From contig NZ_CP094380.1 of the NCBI RefSeq assembly GCF_022809775.1, positions 930,001 to 994,000 on the forward strand: a stretch of 64,000 nucleotides of DNA. The letters are read 5' to 3'. This document shows positions 45,363-54,146 of the stretch, piece by piece. Within the stretch, counting starts at the first letter, position 1, and every line of letters begins with the position of its first letter. This DNA comes from Pseudodesulfovibrio tunisiensis (GTDB lineage: Bacteria; Desulfobacterota; Desulfovibrionia; Desulfovibrionales; Desulfovibrionaceae). Made by a program: the position numbers and the translations under genes. Below the pieces are notes generated by a model, which was not told where the DNA came from, ran no database searches, and was given only the letters and a program-made list of their open reading frames with translations.

Positions 45363-46640
45363 TCAGCGGATGTTCGGCAGTTGCCGAGCCGCCCATGACG
45401 AGGCCTTGAGATATTCCGTGGCAGCCTTGGTCAGGCAGGCGCCGAACCGGACGATGAACCCGTTGGCATATCCCCAACGGGCCTGTTCCACGGCGTCCAG
45501 CATGTCCAGCCACTCCCGATATTCGTTTTCCTCGCCGCACAAGGCCGCCTTCATGTCATGATCAAGCGGAATGTCGGCCAGAGCCTGACGCATGTCATAG
45601 GAAAGCAGTGCATCCAGTTTGGAAAAGAGGCCGAGCAGAAACATGGATTCCCCGCTTTGCGGCAACCGGGACAGGACCGAAGCAAGCTTCCCCAGAAACC
45701 GGGCACGCTGCAAGGCCATGTATGCCAGTTCTTCTCCCCTGGGTGTGGGGTCAAGGTCGGCCATGATCACGACCATGGCCCAATGACGCACCTCCTTGAG
45801 TCCGAGGAGGGAAACGGCCTGCGGAATGGAACGGATGCGGTTGCGCATGCCGAAGGATGCGGAATTGATGTATTTGAGCAGCTTGTAGCTCAAGGCGACG
45901 TCCGTGGAAATGATGGCCGACAGCTCGTCAAGCTCGCAAGCCGAATTGTTCAATTCCCGCAGCAGTTGCAGCTTGGCCACGTTTCCCGAAGAAATATCCC
46001 TTTCCGGATCAATGAACGGACGGCTGAAAAACGAACCCTGAAACAGATCGAATCCGAGAGCCCGCGTCCCTTCATAGGCTTCCCAGCTTTCAATGTCCGA
46101 CGCAAGAAACCTGCCGGGAAAATCCTTGAGCGAATGTCTCGCCTTGACAATATCCCTTGGAGATTTTCCAGCCAGTGAAACCCGAAAGATGTCGGCCTCT
46201 GCGGCAAGTTCATCAAAGACTTCGGCTCCGACATCCTGATCCAGCAGCATTGTTCCGCCGAATTGCTTCATGGTCTCGACGAAAAGACGATGTTCCCGGG
46301 ACCCGGCCGACTCGCCGGAAAAGGTGACAACGCAATTGCCCCAGTCGATGGGGGTGTCTCCCTCGCCAAGCAGTTCCTCAAGATCCGCGCTGACGAATAT
46401 TTTCTTGTCGATTCCGGCATTCTCGCCGATGGCGGCCAGAGTATCCCGAAACGCGTCCACCATGTTTTCCTGAACGAGCCCATCCAAGGCCTCGACAGCA
46501 TTCGTTTTGAGTTCGTACCCCCAAACGTTCCTGTCCCGGTCAAAAACCGGTTGCCGAACGAGAAAAAGCGAACTGTCGCCGAGTTCCATGGTTTCGTCGG
46601 AAAGCATGTTCCAGAGGCTCCTCTTCCCACACGCCGTCAT
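45363..46640 (-). CDS. EAL-like/HDOD signalling protein (YuxH-type)
   Basis: The 425-residue product has an N-terminal EAL-fold domain (SLFLVRQPVFDRDRNVWGYEL...FDLFQGSFFSRP, about residues 20-210) in which the EAL catalytic motif is replaced (YEL) and metal-binding residues are largely missing. A C-terminal HDOD domain follows (LQLLRELNNSACELDELSAII onward). Such YuxH/CdgJ-type proteins usually regulate motility or phosphorelays without c-di-GMP hydrolysis. Start 46640 has GGGTGG at 9 nt; an ATG at 46664 is possible but has no spaced ribosome-binding site. Confidence 0.85.
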   Translation of the reverse strand: MTACGKRSLWNMLSDETMELGDSSLFLVRQPVFDRDRNVWGYELKTNAVEALDGLVQENMVDAFRDTLAAIGENAGIDKKIFVSADLEELLGEGDTPIDWGNCVVTFSGESAGSREHRLFVETMKQFGGTMLLDQDVGAEVFDELAAEADIFRVSLAGKSPRDIVKARHSLKDFPGRFLASDIESWEAYEGTRALGFDLFQGSFFSRPFIDPERDISSGNVAKLQLLRELNNSACELDELSAIISTDVALSYKLLKYINSASFGMRNRIRSIPQAVSLLGLKEVRHWAMVVIMADLDPTPRGEELAYMALQRARFLGKLASVLSRLPQSGESMFLLGLFSKLDALLSYDMRQALADIPLDHDMKAALCGEENEYREWLDMLDAVEQARWGYANGFIVRFGACLTKAATEYLKASSWAARQLPNIR

Positions 46641-46781
46641 GTTGTTGCCACCCTGAAAGGGCATACCTATTTTGAATTATTGTTCAATATTTGAAAACTT
46701 TCCCCAAGTAAATACTCTCCAGCAAAAAACGCCACTGCGCACCATTATTTTGGGAATCGGCTAACATGATTCCGTCCCCGA

Positions 46782-46813
46782 AAAGAAACAGGCCCGCGCA
46801 GAAGCGCGGGCCT
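46782..46813 (-). terminator. Terminator of gapA
   Basis: Perfect 10-bp stem AGGCCCGCGC/GCGCGGGCCT (loop 4 nt) followed on the minus strand by GTTTCTTTT. Confidence 0.85.
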
Positions 46814-46844
46814 GACAAAAAGCCTGAAACAGCCTTCGGGCTGC

Positions 46845-47822
46845 CTACAGCGTACCAGCGACCTTGCGGGTCAGACGCACGAGCTGATTCGTGAAACCGG
46901 CCTCGTTGTCGTACCAGATGATCAGCTTGAGCTGGGTGCCGCCCATGACACGGGTCAGCTGCGAGTCAACTACGCCGCCGTGGGTGGAGCCCATGAAATC
47001 CACGGAAACGAGAGGCTCTTCGGTGTAGCCCATGTTCTCGTTGGACGCGGCCTTGAGCGCGGCGTTCACCTCTTCCACGGTGGTGGGCTTTTCCAGTTCG
47101 CACACCAGATCCACCAGAGACACGTTGGGAGTGGGAACGCGGATGGCCATGCCATCCAGCACGCCGTTCAGTTCGGGGATGACCAGCCCCACGGCCTTGG
47201 CCGCACCAGTGGTGGTGGGAACCATGTTCACGGCGCAGGCGCGGGCGCGACGGATGTCCTTGTGGGAACCGTCGAGAATGCGCTGGCTCATGGTATAGGA
47301 ATGCACCGTGGTCATGATGCCGTGCTTGATGCCGAAGGTGTCGTTGATCACCTTGGCAGCCGGCGCCAGACAATTGGTGGTGCAGGAGGCGTTGGAAATG
47401 ATCCTGTGTTCGGGCTTGAGGTCCTGATCGTTCACGCCCATGACGATGGTCACGTCCGGATTCTGTCCGGGAGCGCTGATGATGACCTTTCTGGCACCGC
47501 CAGCCATGTGCTTCTCGCAGCTCTCGCGATCACGGAACTTGCCCGTGGATTCCACAACCAGATCGCAACCGGACCAATCCCATTCCCCCGGTGCATTGCG
47601 GGTCACCTTGACCTGCTTCCCGGCCATGACAAAGCCGTCATCATTGGCCTCCACATCCATGAAACGGCCGTGCACCGAGTCGTACTTGAGCAGATGGGCC
47701 AGGTCTTCATTGGAAGCGCGGGCATTCACCTGTACCAGTTCCAGCTCGGTTTCTTCGGCCAGCAAACGGGCCATGTAGCGGCCGATACGTCCAAAACCAT
47801 TGAGGCCAACTTTAACTGCCAT
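46845..47822 (-). CDS. Glyceraldehyde-3-phosphate dehydrogenase (GapB-like cofactor signature)
   Basis: The 325-residue product interconverts glyceraldehyde 3-phosphate and 1,3-bisphosphoglycerate. KVGLNGFGRIGR opens the Rossmann fold, SNASCTTNCLAP holds the catalytic Cys and TVHSYT the nearby His. At the adenosine-binding loop it reads VNARASNEDLAHLL, so the Asp that selects NAD in classical GapA (ND) is Ala, as in B. subtilis GapB. NADP or dual use and a gluconeogenic role are therefore plausible (inference). Start 47822 follows GGAGG; a good promoter lies upstream. Slightly shorter than the usual 331-336 residues. Confidence 0.93.
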   Translation of the reverse strand: MAVKVGLNGFGRIGRYMARLLAEETELELVQVNARASNEDLAHLLKYDSVHGRFMDVEANDDGFVMAGKQVKVTRNAPGEWDWSGCDLVVESTGKFRDRESCEKHMAGGARKVIISAPGQNPDVTIVMGVNDQDLKPEHRIISNASCTTNCLAPAAKVINDTFGIKHGIMTTVHSYTMSQRILDGSHKDIRRARACAVNMVPTTTGAAKAVGLVIPELNGVLDGMAIRVPTPNVSLVDLVCELEKPTTVEEVNAALKAASNENMGYTEEPLVSVDFMGSTHGGVVDSQLTRVMGGTQLKLIIWYDNEAGFTNQLVRLTRKVAGTL

Positions 47823-47881
47823 ATCCGATCCTCCTGAAAATGAGAGTTTTATTCCGTACACTACAGAATGGGATAGACGAA

Positions 47882-47910
47882 ACCATACTGACGCAGGGAA
47901 TATACGTCAA
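47882..47910 (-). promoter_or_regulatory. Promoter of the GAPDH gene
   Basis: Minus strand TTGACG (47910-47905), 17-nt spacer, TATGGT (47887-47882), start expected near 47875 with a leader of about 50 nt. Confidence 0.65.
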
Positions 47911-47920
47911 CGAGGGTGAA

Positions 47921-48673
47921 TTAGAAAATACCATCCCTCAGCGTGTCCATGGCCTGTCTGTCCGTGAAATCGAAACGCAACGGGGTCAGGGTGACATGTC
48001 CCATGGTCAGCAGTGCGCGGTCCCTGTCGGGACTGAGCCGCTCGGGAGGAATCATGCCGTTGAGCCAATAATACGGCCCGCCTCTGGGGTCAATCCTTGC
48101 GTCGTACCAATCGTCATACGAAGCGCGGGTGTGAGGGCAGACGACCAGATCAAGGGTCTCCTCCATCGGCCTGTCCGGAAAATTGAGGTTGAGCACGCAT
48201 TTTTCCGGCAGACGATCAAAGGGAATCCGGTTGAGCAAATCCGCGGCATACCGGGCCTGTCCGCTCAGCTCGACAGCTTTGAAGCTGTCCATGGACACGG
48301 CCATGGCGGGAATGCACATGAGCGCGCCTTCCGTGGCTGCGGAAACCGTACCGGAATACAGGATGTCCACGCCCACGTTCGCCCCGGCATTGATGCCGGA
48401 AAGCACGAGATCGGGCTTGCGCTCCAGGAGCGTGGTAAGTCCGAGTTTGACGCAGTCCACGGGAGTCCCGTATACTCCGAGTCCCTGAAACCCGTTTTCC
48501 CGAAATTCCTTGACCTTGAGCGGCATGCTCAGGGTGACGGCATGTCCCACGGCGGACTGTTCGGTCACGGGTGCGACAACATGCACCGAATGTCCGGCCT
48601 CCTTGAGGGCAAAATAGAGCGCCCGCAGGCCTGCAGCCTGTATGCCGTCGTCATTGGCAAGCAAGATGTCCAT
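47921..48673 (-). CDS. surE: 5'/3'-nucleotidase SurE
   Basis: SurE is a metal-dependent phosphatase acting on nucleoside monophosphates and short polyphosphates. The 250-residue product starts MDILLANDDGIQAAG with the metal-binding DD motif, then SAVGHAVTLSMPL and LVLSGINAGANVGVDILYSGTVSAA, the catalytic loop of the family. GGAGG lies upstream of the ATG. It is followed by gapA on the same strand, but gapA has its own promoter. Confidence 0.95.
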   Translation of the reverse strand: MDILLANDDGIQAAGLRALYFALKEAGHSVHVVAPVTEQSAVGHAVTLSMPLKVKEFRENGFQGLGVYGTPVDCVKLGLTTLLERKPDLVLSGINAGANVGVDILYSGTVSAATEGALMCIPAMAVSMDSFKAVELSGQARYAADLLNRIPFDRLPEKCVLNLNFPDRPMEETLDLVVCPHTRASYDDWYDARIDPRGGPYYWLNGMIPPERLSPDRDRALLTMGHVTLTPLRFDFTDRQAMDTLRDGIF

Positions 48674-48811
48674 GCAGCCTCCGGCGTTGTGTGTTTGACA
48701 ATTGCAGTGAAATCAGGTTCATAACCTTCTAGCGGGGAAACACCCCCTGAAAGTCCCCACAGGGATGCGATTTCCGAGGGGTACCTGAACATCAACCGGT
48801 TTACAAGACAC

Positions 48812-49840
48812 GTGCCACAAAAAACACAGTATATTAATGAGCTGACGCCCGGCGATCAGATCAACGACATCTTTTTGCTGGCATCTGCCAGCCTGTCCCA
48901 GTCCCGAAACGGCCCGTACTGGAACCTCGTGCTCCAGGACAGGACCGGCAAGGTCAATGCCAAGATATGGAACCCCAAGAGTCAGGAATATCCCGCACTG
49001 GAATCCGGCACGGTGGCCGGAGTGCTCGGCTGGGTGGAAAGCTACCGCGACCAGCCCCAGATCAAGGTCGACAACCTGATCCTGAACCCGATCCCTCGGG
49101 AACAGATAGATTTCGCTGACTTTCTCCCCAGCTCGGAAGTGCCGCCCCAGGACCTTCTGGAGCAGATGGAAGACATGATCACCGAATACATGAAGCACGG
49201 GCCGTGGAAGAAGTTCTGCCGCAAGCTGCTTCGCTCCGAAGATATCCGCAACCGTCTGCTCACGGCTCCGGGCGCAAAGACCGTGCACCACGCCTATGTG
49301 GGTGGCCTGCTTGAACACTCCCTGAACGTGGCCCGGCTGTGCATGTCCATGTGCGATGTCTATCCGCAACTGGATCGACAGACCCTGCTCGCCGGAGCCC
49401 TGTTCCATGACCTTGGCAAGGCATGGGAACTGTCCGGCGGTCCGGAAAACGACTACACGGACGAAGGGCGACTCATGGGACACATCCAGCTCGGTCTGGA
49501 AAAACTCGAACCGTTCCTTGCCAAGACCAGAGATCTGGATCAGGGACTCAAGCTGCACTTCAAGCACCTGATCACCAGCCATCACGGAGAACACGAATTC
49601 GGTTCCCCGATTCGTCCCAAGACTGCCGAAGCGTTCGCCCTGCATTTCGCGGACAACATGGATGCCAAGATGAACATCATCGGACAGGCCTGTGACGAGA
49701 TGGACAAGAGCGGACAGGAATGGTCCCCGTACATGCGCTTTCTCGAACGCAACATCCACCGCGCTCCCAGAACGCCGGACAGCACGCGCAAAAACAGCAA
49801 CTCCAGCGAGAACCAATGTTTATTACCTTTGAAGGGATAG
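48812..49840 (+). CDS. OB-fold/HD-domain nuclease (YhaM-like)
   Basis: The 342-residue product has an N-terminal OB-fold ([31 protein letters not shown]) and a C-terminal HD domain with [16 protein letters not shown] and [13 protein letters not shown], the architecture of the YhaM 3'-5' exoribonuclease. RNA decay is the likely role by homology. The start is GTG 48812 with no strong ribosome-binding site, so the true N-terminus may differ. The last 25 nt overlap tmk. Confidence 0.85.
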   Translation: MPQKTQYINELTPGDQINDIFLLASASLSQSRNGPYWNLVLQDRTGKVNAKIWNPKSQEYPALESGTVAGVLGWVESYRDQPQIKVDNLILNPIPREQIDFADFLPSSEVPPQDLLEQMEDMITEYMKHGPWKKFCRKLLRSEDIRNRLLTAPGAKTVHHAYVGGLLEHSLNVARLCMSMCDVYPQLDRQTLLAGALFHDLGKAWELSGGPENDYTDEGRLMGHIQLGLEKLEPFLAKTRDLDQGLKLHFKHLITSHHGEHEFGSPIRPKTAEAFALHFADNMDAKMNIIGQACDEMDKSGQEWSPYMRFLERNIHRAPRTPDSTRKNSNSSENQCLLPLKG

Positions 49841-50448
49841 AAGGCACTGGCAAGACCACCCAGATTCAGCGCGTCCGCGAACACTTCGAAGCTCAGGGCC
49901 GCGAGGTATTTCTGACGCTGGAACCGGGTGGCAGCCGCGTGGGCAGGGAACTGCGCAAGATGCTGCTCCATGTGGACAACAGTGACATTACGCCCATCAC
50001 CGAGCTGTTCCTGTATCTCGCGGACCGCGCCCAGCATGTCGCCCGAGTCATCCGGCCGGAGCTGGAAGCGGGCAAGGTCGTGCTATGCGACAGATTCGCG
50101 GACTCCACCGTGGTCTATCAGGGCTACGGACGGGAGCTGGACGTGGACCTGCTCCGCCAGCTGAACGAAGTTGCCGTTGACGGATTGTGGCCCGATCTCA
50201 CCGTGGTTCTGGACATCGACCCGGAAACCGGTCTGGAACGTGCCAACAGCCGCAATGCGGAAAACGGGATTTCCCGGGAGGAAGGCCGTTTCGAGGCCGA
50301 GCACATCACCTTTCACCGCCGCATCCGCGAAGGCTACCTGACATGGGCGGCCATGAACCGGGACCGCATCAAGGTGGTGGATGCCACCCCCGATCCGGAC
50401 ACGGTTTTCGAACGCGTCCTCAGCATCATCGAATCCAGACAGGCATAA
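49816..50448 (+). CDS. tmk: Thymidylate kinase
   Basis: Tmk phosphorylates dTMP to dTDP. The 210-residue product starts at ATG 49816 inside the preceding gene: [17 protein letters not shown] (P-loop), [16 protein letters not shown], the DR(F)ADSTVVYQG motif and a LID region ([13 protein letters not shown]). The DNA-binding-like N-terminal frame upstream of 49816 is the other gene. A terminator hairpin follows. Confidence 0.96.
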   Translation: MFITFEGIEGTGKTTQIQRVREHFEAQGREVFLTLEPGGSRVGRELRKMLLHVDNSDITPITELFLYLADRAQHVARVIRPELEAGKVVLCDRFADSTVVYQGYGRELDVDLLRQLNEVAVDGLWPDLTVVLDIDPETGLERANSRNAENGISREEGRFEAEHITFHRRIREGYLTWAAMNRDRIKVVDATPDPDTVFERVLSIIESRQA

Positions 50449-50471
50449 GGATTTCCAGAGCATCAATGAAC

Positions 50472-50502
50472 AGGCCGGCTTTTCGCCGGCTTGTCCTTTT
50501 TC
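50472..50502 (+). terminator. Terminator after tmk
   Basis: GCCGGC/GCCGGC stem (extended by AG/TT) followed by GTCCTTTTT. Confidence 0.65.
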
Positions 50503-50536
50503 ATTTACCGGGAAGAACGTCCCGGGAAACGCCGAA

Positions 50537-50542
50537 TATAAT
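50537..50542 (+). promoter_or_regulatory. Candidate -10 of the amino-acid importer operon
   Basis: Perfect TATAAT 76 nt before the permease start; the -35 is poor. A CCGGGA-6 nt-TCCCGG inverted repeat lies just upstream (50508-50525) and could be an operator. Confidence 0.4.
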
Positions 50543-50617
50543 TCTTCCCTGCCCATGCAGCACGTAATGTGATATGTTCGCAGGAACAACAACCATTTCG
50601 CAACAACACGCAAGCCA

Positions 50618-51436
50618 ATGAATCATGAACCTCCAAGGCCGGGGAAAGGCAGATTTCTCCAGCCGACAGTCATATTGGATACCGTCAAATACCTTGCTGT
50701 CGTCGGTGCGCTGACATGGCTGCTGGCAGCCGGAAGCGACCGGCTGGGATACAACTGGCAGTGGTACCAGATTCCCCAATACCTCTGGACAACGACCGAC
50801 GACGGTTTCCAGTGGGGCAAGCTCATGCTCGGCCTCGGCGTGACCTTCAGGATAACCATCTGGAGCCTGATCCTCGCCTTTGTCGTGGGACTGGGATCCG
50901 CGCTCATGCGTCAGTCGGACTCGTGGGCAGCCCGAGGCGTAGCACGGGCATACATGGAAATCATCCGCAACACCCCGCTGCTCATCCAGATATTCTTTCT
51001 CTATTTCGTGATCGCCCCGATTCTGGACATCTCCGCATTCTGGTCCGCAGTGCTGGCCCTGAGCCTGTTCGAGGGGGCGTACGCTTCGGAAATATTCCGG
51101 GCAGGCATAACGTCCATCGACACGGGCCAGTTCGAGGCAGCAAAAAGTCTGGGCATGAACGGATTCGCCATGTACCGCCACATCATCCTGCCGCAGGCCA
51201 TCCGTCGGATACTGCCGCCCCTCACCGGGCAGGCCGTATCCCTGGTCAAGGATTCCGCGCTGGTCAGCACCATCGCCATCTTCGACCTGACCATGCAAGG
51301 CATGTCCATCATTTCGGAAACATTTCTGACGTTTGAAGTCTGGTTCACCGTGGCCGCCATCTATCTTGCCGTGACCCTGACCCTTTCCGGGGCGGTTCGC
51401 GTCATGGAACGGCGGTTCGGCAATACCACGGCCTGA
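50618..51436 (+). CDS. Polar amino-acid ABC transporter permease 1
   Basis: The 272-residue membrane protein has the HisM/GlnP-type fold: VTFRITIWSLILAFVVGLG, the EAA loop region GITSIDTGQFEAAKSLGMNG...ILPQAIRRILPPLTGQ, and about five membrane segments after an N-terminal anchor. A binding protein and second permease follow on the same strand. No ATPase gene is present in this cluster. The start has only a weak ribosome-binding site. Confidence 0.9.
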   Translation: MNHEPPRPGKGRFLQPTVILDTVKYLAVVGALTWLLAAGSDRLGYNWQWYQIPQYLWTTTDDGFQWGKLMLGLGVTFRITIWSLILAFVVGLGSALMRQSDSWAARGVARAYMEIIRNTPLLIQIFFLYFVIAPILDISAFWSAVLALSLFEGAYASEIFRAGITSIDTGQFEAAKSLGMNGFAMYRHIILPQAIRRILPPLTGQAVSLVKDSALVSTIAIFDLTMQGMSIISETFLTFEVWFTVAAIYLAVTLTLSGAVRVMERRFGNTTA

Positions 51437-51466
51437 AGGCCGCAACCCCAACTACAGGAGAAAGCC

Positions 51467-52303
51467 ATGACCTTGTGGAGAACAGTCGTCTCATCTCTGG
51501 TCACTCTGGTCGTCATCCTCGGCGTATCCCACGTCACCCTTGCCGGAAGCGACACGCGCAACGCGCTGGCCAGGGAAAGCTCTCTGGAAACCATCCTGAA
51601 ACGCGGTACGATCAAGATCGGTTTCGACACTTTCAAACCATGGGCCATGAAGGACAAGACCGGAGAATACATCGGTTTTGAAATCGACGTGGCCAAAAGG
51701 CTGGCCTCGGACATGGGCGTCAAGGCCGAATTCGTGCCCACCAAGTGGTCCGGCATCATCCCTGCCCTGCTCTCCGGCAAGTTCGACATCCTGATCGGCG
51801 GCATGGGCATCACCCCGCAGCGCAATCTCAAGGTCAATTTTTCCATGCCCTACGAATTCACGGGCATGGCCATCCTTGCCAACAAGGCCAAGGCCCCGGG
51901 CCTTTCCTCCCTCGAGGACTTCAACAAGCCGGAGATCGTGGTCGCCGTAAGACTGGGCACCACGGCAGCGGAAGCCGCAAAGAACTTTCTGCCCAAGGCC
52001 ACGAAACGCTTTTTCGAAGAGGAATCCCAGACCATTCAGGAACTGCTGAACGGCCGTGCGCACGCGCTCGTGGCCTCCAATCCGCTCCCGGCGAACCTTG
52101 CCGCGGAATATGCGGATCAGATATACCTCCCGCTTCAGGAGGACTTCACCAGCGAACCCATCGGATTCGCCCTGCGCAAGGGCGATCCGGACTTCCTGAA
52201 CTGGGTGAACAACTGGATTCTGTTCACCAATGCCAAGGGCTGGCTCAAGAACCGCTATGACTACTGGTTCAAGACCAAGGAATGGGAAAACCGGATTCAA
52301 TAG
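51467..52303 (+). CDS. Amino-acid ABC transporter substrate-binding protein
   Basis: The 278-residue periplasmic protein (signal peptide ends near VSHVTLA, residue 26) belongs to the SBP_bac_3 family: SSLETILKRGTIKIGFDTFK, GEYIGFEIDVAKRLASDMGV, and the two-lobed fold ending FLNWVNNWILF. It sits between two permease genes, an order in which the SBP is shared. AGGAG precedes the ATG. A dicarboxylic or basic amino acid is possible; the ligand is not evident. Confidence 0.9.
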   Translation: MTLWRTVVSSLVTLVVILGVSHVTLAGSDTRNALARESSLETILKRGTIKIGFDTFKPWAMKDKTGEYIGFEIDVAKRLASDMGVKAEFVPTKWSGIIPALLSGKFDILIGGMGITPQRNLKVNFSMPYEFTGMAILANKAKAPGLSSLEDFNKPEIVVAVRLGTTAAEAAKNFLPKATKRFFEEESQTIQELLNGRAHALVASNPLPANLAAEYADQIYLPLQEDFTSEPIGFALRKGDPDFLNWVNNWILFTNAKGWLKNRYDYWFKTKEWENRIQ

Positions 52304-52319
52304 AACGGAAAGCGGAACC

Positions 52320-53210
52320 TTGAGACACTCCACGCGCCCCCGCGCCTTTCGCATCACTCCGGTTGATGCGGCGATACTGCTCGCCGTTGCCGGAGCCTTC
52401 GGCTACGTCGGCTACAAGGCCGCGACCGGACTCAACTACCATTGGAAATGGGAAATCATTCCCCAGTACATCCTGCGCTTCGACGAAACCGCAAAGGCAT
52501 GGGTTCCGGGCCTGCTTGTCCATGGACTCCTGACCACGATCCGGCTCAGCCTGTGGTCCGGAGTCCTGGCCACCATCCTCGGAACGATCATGGGGCTGTT
52601 CCGGGTCAGCCCCCGCCTGTTCCGCAGGCAGATTGCCGGCACCTATGTGGAACTGATCCGCAACACTCCGCCGCTGGTTCTCGTCTTTGTCTTCTACTTC
52701 TACATCGGCGACCAGATCATGGCGCTCCTGCACATGGACGAACTCATCCGGAGCCTTCCGCTCTCCTCGCTGGGACCGGTGGAATTCCTGTTCGGACCGC
52801 CGCACCAGTTGCCGCAGTTCCTGTCCGCGGTGATCACGCTCTCGCTCTTCGAGGGCGCATACATTGCGGAAATCGTGCGGGCCGGCATCGATTCCATCGA
52901 ACCGGGCCAATGGGAGGCGGCCCGTTCCCTCGGCATGAGCCGCTTCAAGCAGATGCGCTACATCATCATGCCGCAGGCAATGCAACGCATGTTGCCAGCA
53001 CTGGCAGGACAGTTTATATCCACAATCAAGGACTCCGCCATCGTGTCGGTCATTTCCATCGAGGAACTGACCTTTCAGGGCCAGCAGCTCATGGCGACCA
53101 CCTATCGCAGCTTCGAAGTCTGGATAACCGTGCTCGCCATGTATTTCGCCCTGACATTCTGCTGCTCCCTGGCAGTCCGCAAGCTGGAACTCGGTCTGCA
53201 GAGGAAATAG
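52320..53210 (+). CDS. Polar amino-acid ABC transporter permease 2
   Basis: The 296-residue membrane protein is the second HisM/GlnP-type permease: GLLTTIRLSLWSGVLATILG, RNTPPLVLVFVFYFYIGD, and the EAA region GIDSIEPGQWEAARSLGMS...IMPQAMQRMLPALAGQ. The start is a TTG at 52320 (RHSTRPRAFRITPVDAAILL); upstream codons overlap the SBP frame and are unlikely. It closes the ABC cluster without an ATPase; the energising subunit must be encoded elsewhere. Confidence 0.88.
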   Translation: MRHSTRPRAFRITPVDAAILLAVAGAFGYVGYKAATGLNYHWKWEIIPQYILRFDETAKAWVPGLLVHGLLTTIRLSLWSGVLATILGTIMGLFRVSPRLFRRQIAGTYVELIRNTPPLVLVFVFYFYIGDQIMALLHMDELIRSLPLSSLGPVEFLFGPPHQLPQFLSAVITLSLFEGAYIAEIVRAGIDSIEPGQWEAARSLGMSRFKQMRYIIMPQAMQRMLPALAGQFISTIKDSAIVSVISIEELTFQGQQLMATTYRSFEVWITVLAMYFALTFCCSLAVRKLELGLQRK

Positions 53211-53331
53211 GATCATGCTCGATTTCCTGAAACGATTCTTCCGGCCCAAACTGGACGCTGGCAAGACGCAGTCAACCGCGGTTGCAAAGGCAACCGCGTG
53301 TACAACGCCCTTTGACCTGGAGGCATTCATC

Positions 53332-53583
53332 ATGAGCGAAGATGTCAAGGTTTACGCCCTTTCCACCTGCATTCATTGCAGAAACGCAAAGAAGTACCTC
53401 GACGAATGCGGGGTAAAATACGCCTGTATCCACGTTGATGAGCTCTCGGGAGATGACCGCAAGCAAGTCGTGGAAGAAGTGAAAAAACACAACCCCGCTG
53501 TTTCGTTTCCCACCATCGTCATCCGGGAAAAGGTTGTCGTGGGATTCAACAAGGACAAAATCGACGACGCGCTCAAGGGGTAG
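53332..53583 (+). CDS. Glutaredoxin-like thiol protein
   Basis: The 83-residue thioredoxin-fold protein carries the redox motif CIHC (Cys13/Cys16) and a cis-Pro loop VSFPTIVI. Start 53332 has GGAGG at 8 nt. The same frame opens further at 53215 (MLDFLKRFFRPK...) with a fair ribosome-binding site, but that extension is not glutaredoxin-like and contains a 9-bp hairpin (53277-53298). It is followed 3 nt later by the FTR catalytic-subunit gene, which suggests a dedicated thiol relay. Confidence 0.8.
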   Translation: MSEDVKVYALSTCIHCRNAKKYLDECGVKYACIHVDELSGDDRKQVVEEVKKHNPAVSFPTIVIREKVVVGFNKDKIDDALKG

Positions 53584-53586
53584 ATC

Positions 53587-53919
53587 ATGGACGCAAAAAC
53601 GCTCTACGACAATCTCAAGGCCATTCAGGAAGCGCAGGGCTTCCAGTTCAACAAGGACATGGACCACACTCTGTCCCTGCTGGAAAGCCTGCTGGAAAAC
53701 AAGAAGCGTTACGGCTACATGGCCTGCCCATGCAGGCTGGCCAATGGCGACTTTCAAGCCGACCGGGACATTGTCTGTCCCTGCGTCTACCGCCAGCCCG
53801 ATGTCGAGGAATTCGGAGAATGCTATTGCGGACTGTACGTATCCGAGGCATGGAACAATGGCGAGATCGAAAAACAGACCGTGCCGGAACGCAGACCACC
53901 GGAAAAAATCGTCTTCTGA
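53587..53919 (+). CDS. Ferredoxin:thioredoxin reductase catalytic subunit
   Basis: This protein carries an active-site disulfide next to a [4Fe-4S] cluster and passes electrons from ferredoxin to a thioredoxin-like protein. The 110-residue product shows the expected six cysteines: CPC (47/49), CPC (64/66) and CYC (79/81, where plant enzymes have CHC). No variable FTR subunit is seen. Its partner is probably the glutaredoxin-like protein directly upstream (3 nt apart). Confidence 0.88.
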   Translation: MDAKTLYDNLKAIQEAQGFQFNKDMDHTLSLLESLLENKKRYGYMACPCRLANGDFQADRDIVCPCVYRQPDVEEFGECYCGLYVSEAWNNGEIEKQTVPERRPPEKIVF

Positions 53920-53944
53920 CACGAAAATCCCTGAATAAATCAAC

Positions 53945-53980
53945 AGGGCCGGGCACGAATGTGTCCGGCCCTTTCTCTTT
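53945..53980 (+). terminator. Terminator after FTR
   Basis: Stem AGGGCCGGGCAC/GTGTCCGGCCCT (one G-T pair, loop GAAT), then TTCTCTTTTC. Confidence 0.85.
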
Positions 53981-53991
53981 TCAACGCAGGA

Positions 53992-54107
53992 TTGCCCCCG
54001 ACGGCTCCACAACTCCGGTAGCGACCCGGATTACTCCTTTTTTTGTCCTGGATTTGTGGGAGAGGCCCTGCAGAGCCCAATCCGGACAAGGAAGCCGTCG
54101 GGGGCAA
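53992..54107. repeat. 116-nt structured element with 15-bp perfect terminal inverted repeats
   Basis: TTGCCCCCGACGGCT (53992-54006) is exactly complementary to AGCCGTCGGGGGCAA (54093-54107). Inside, CCACAA (54007-54012) can pair with TTGTGG (54054-54059), and CCGGATT (54026-54032) with AATCCGG (54079-54085); these two inner pairings compete. It could be a dispersed intergenic repeat, a MITE-like element or a folded RNA at the end of the TraT transcript. No known RNA family was recognised. Confidence 0.6.
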
Positions 54108-54123
54108 AGACCACGCACCCCAC

Positions 54124-54141
54124 CCGATCCGATTGGATCGG
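54124..54141. repeat. Short inverted repeat next to the traT-like stop
   Basis: CCGATCC and GGATCGG separated by GATT. There is no T run, so it may add to the folded 3' region rather than act as a terminator by itself. Confidence 0.4.
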
Positions 54142-54146
54142 AACAA

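Noticed and set aside
53277..53298. 9-bp hairpin CGCGGTTGC/GCAACCGCG as a terminator of the ABC cluster
   Set aside because: No T run follows; it is more likely an mRNA processing hairpin or part of an N-terminal extension of the glutaredoxin gene.
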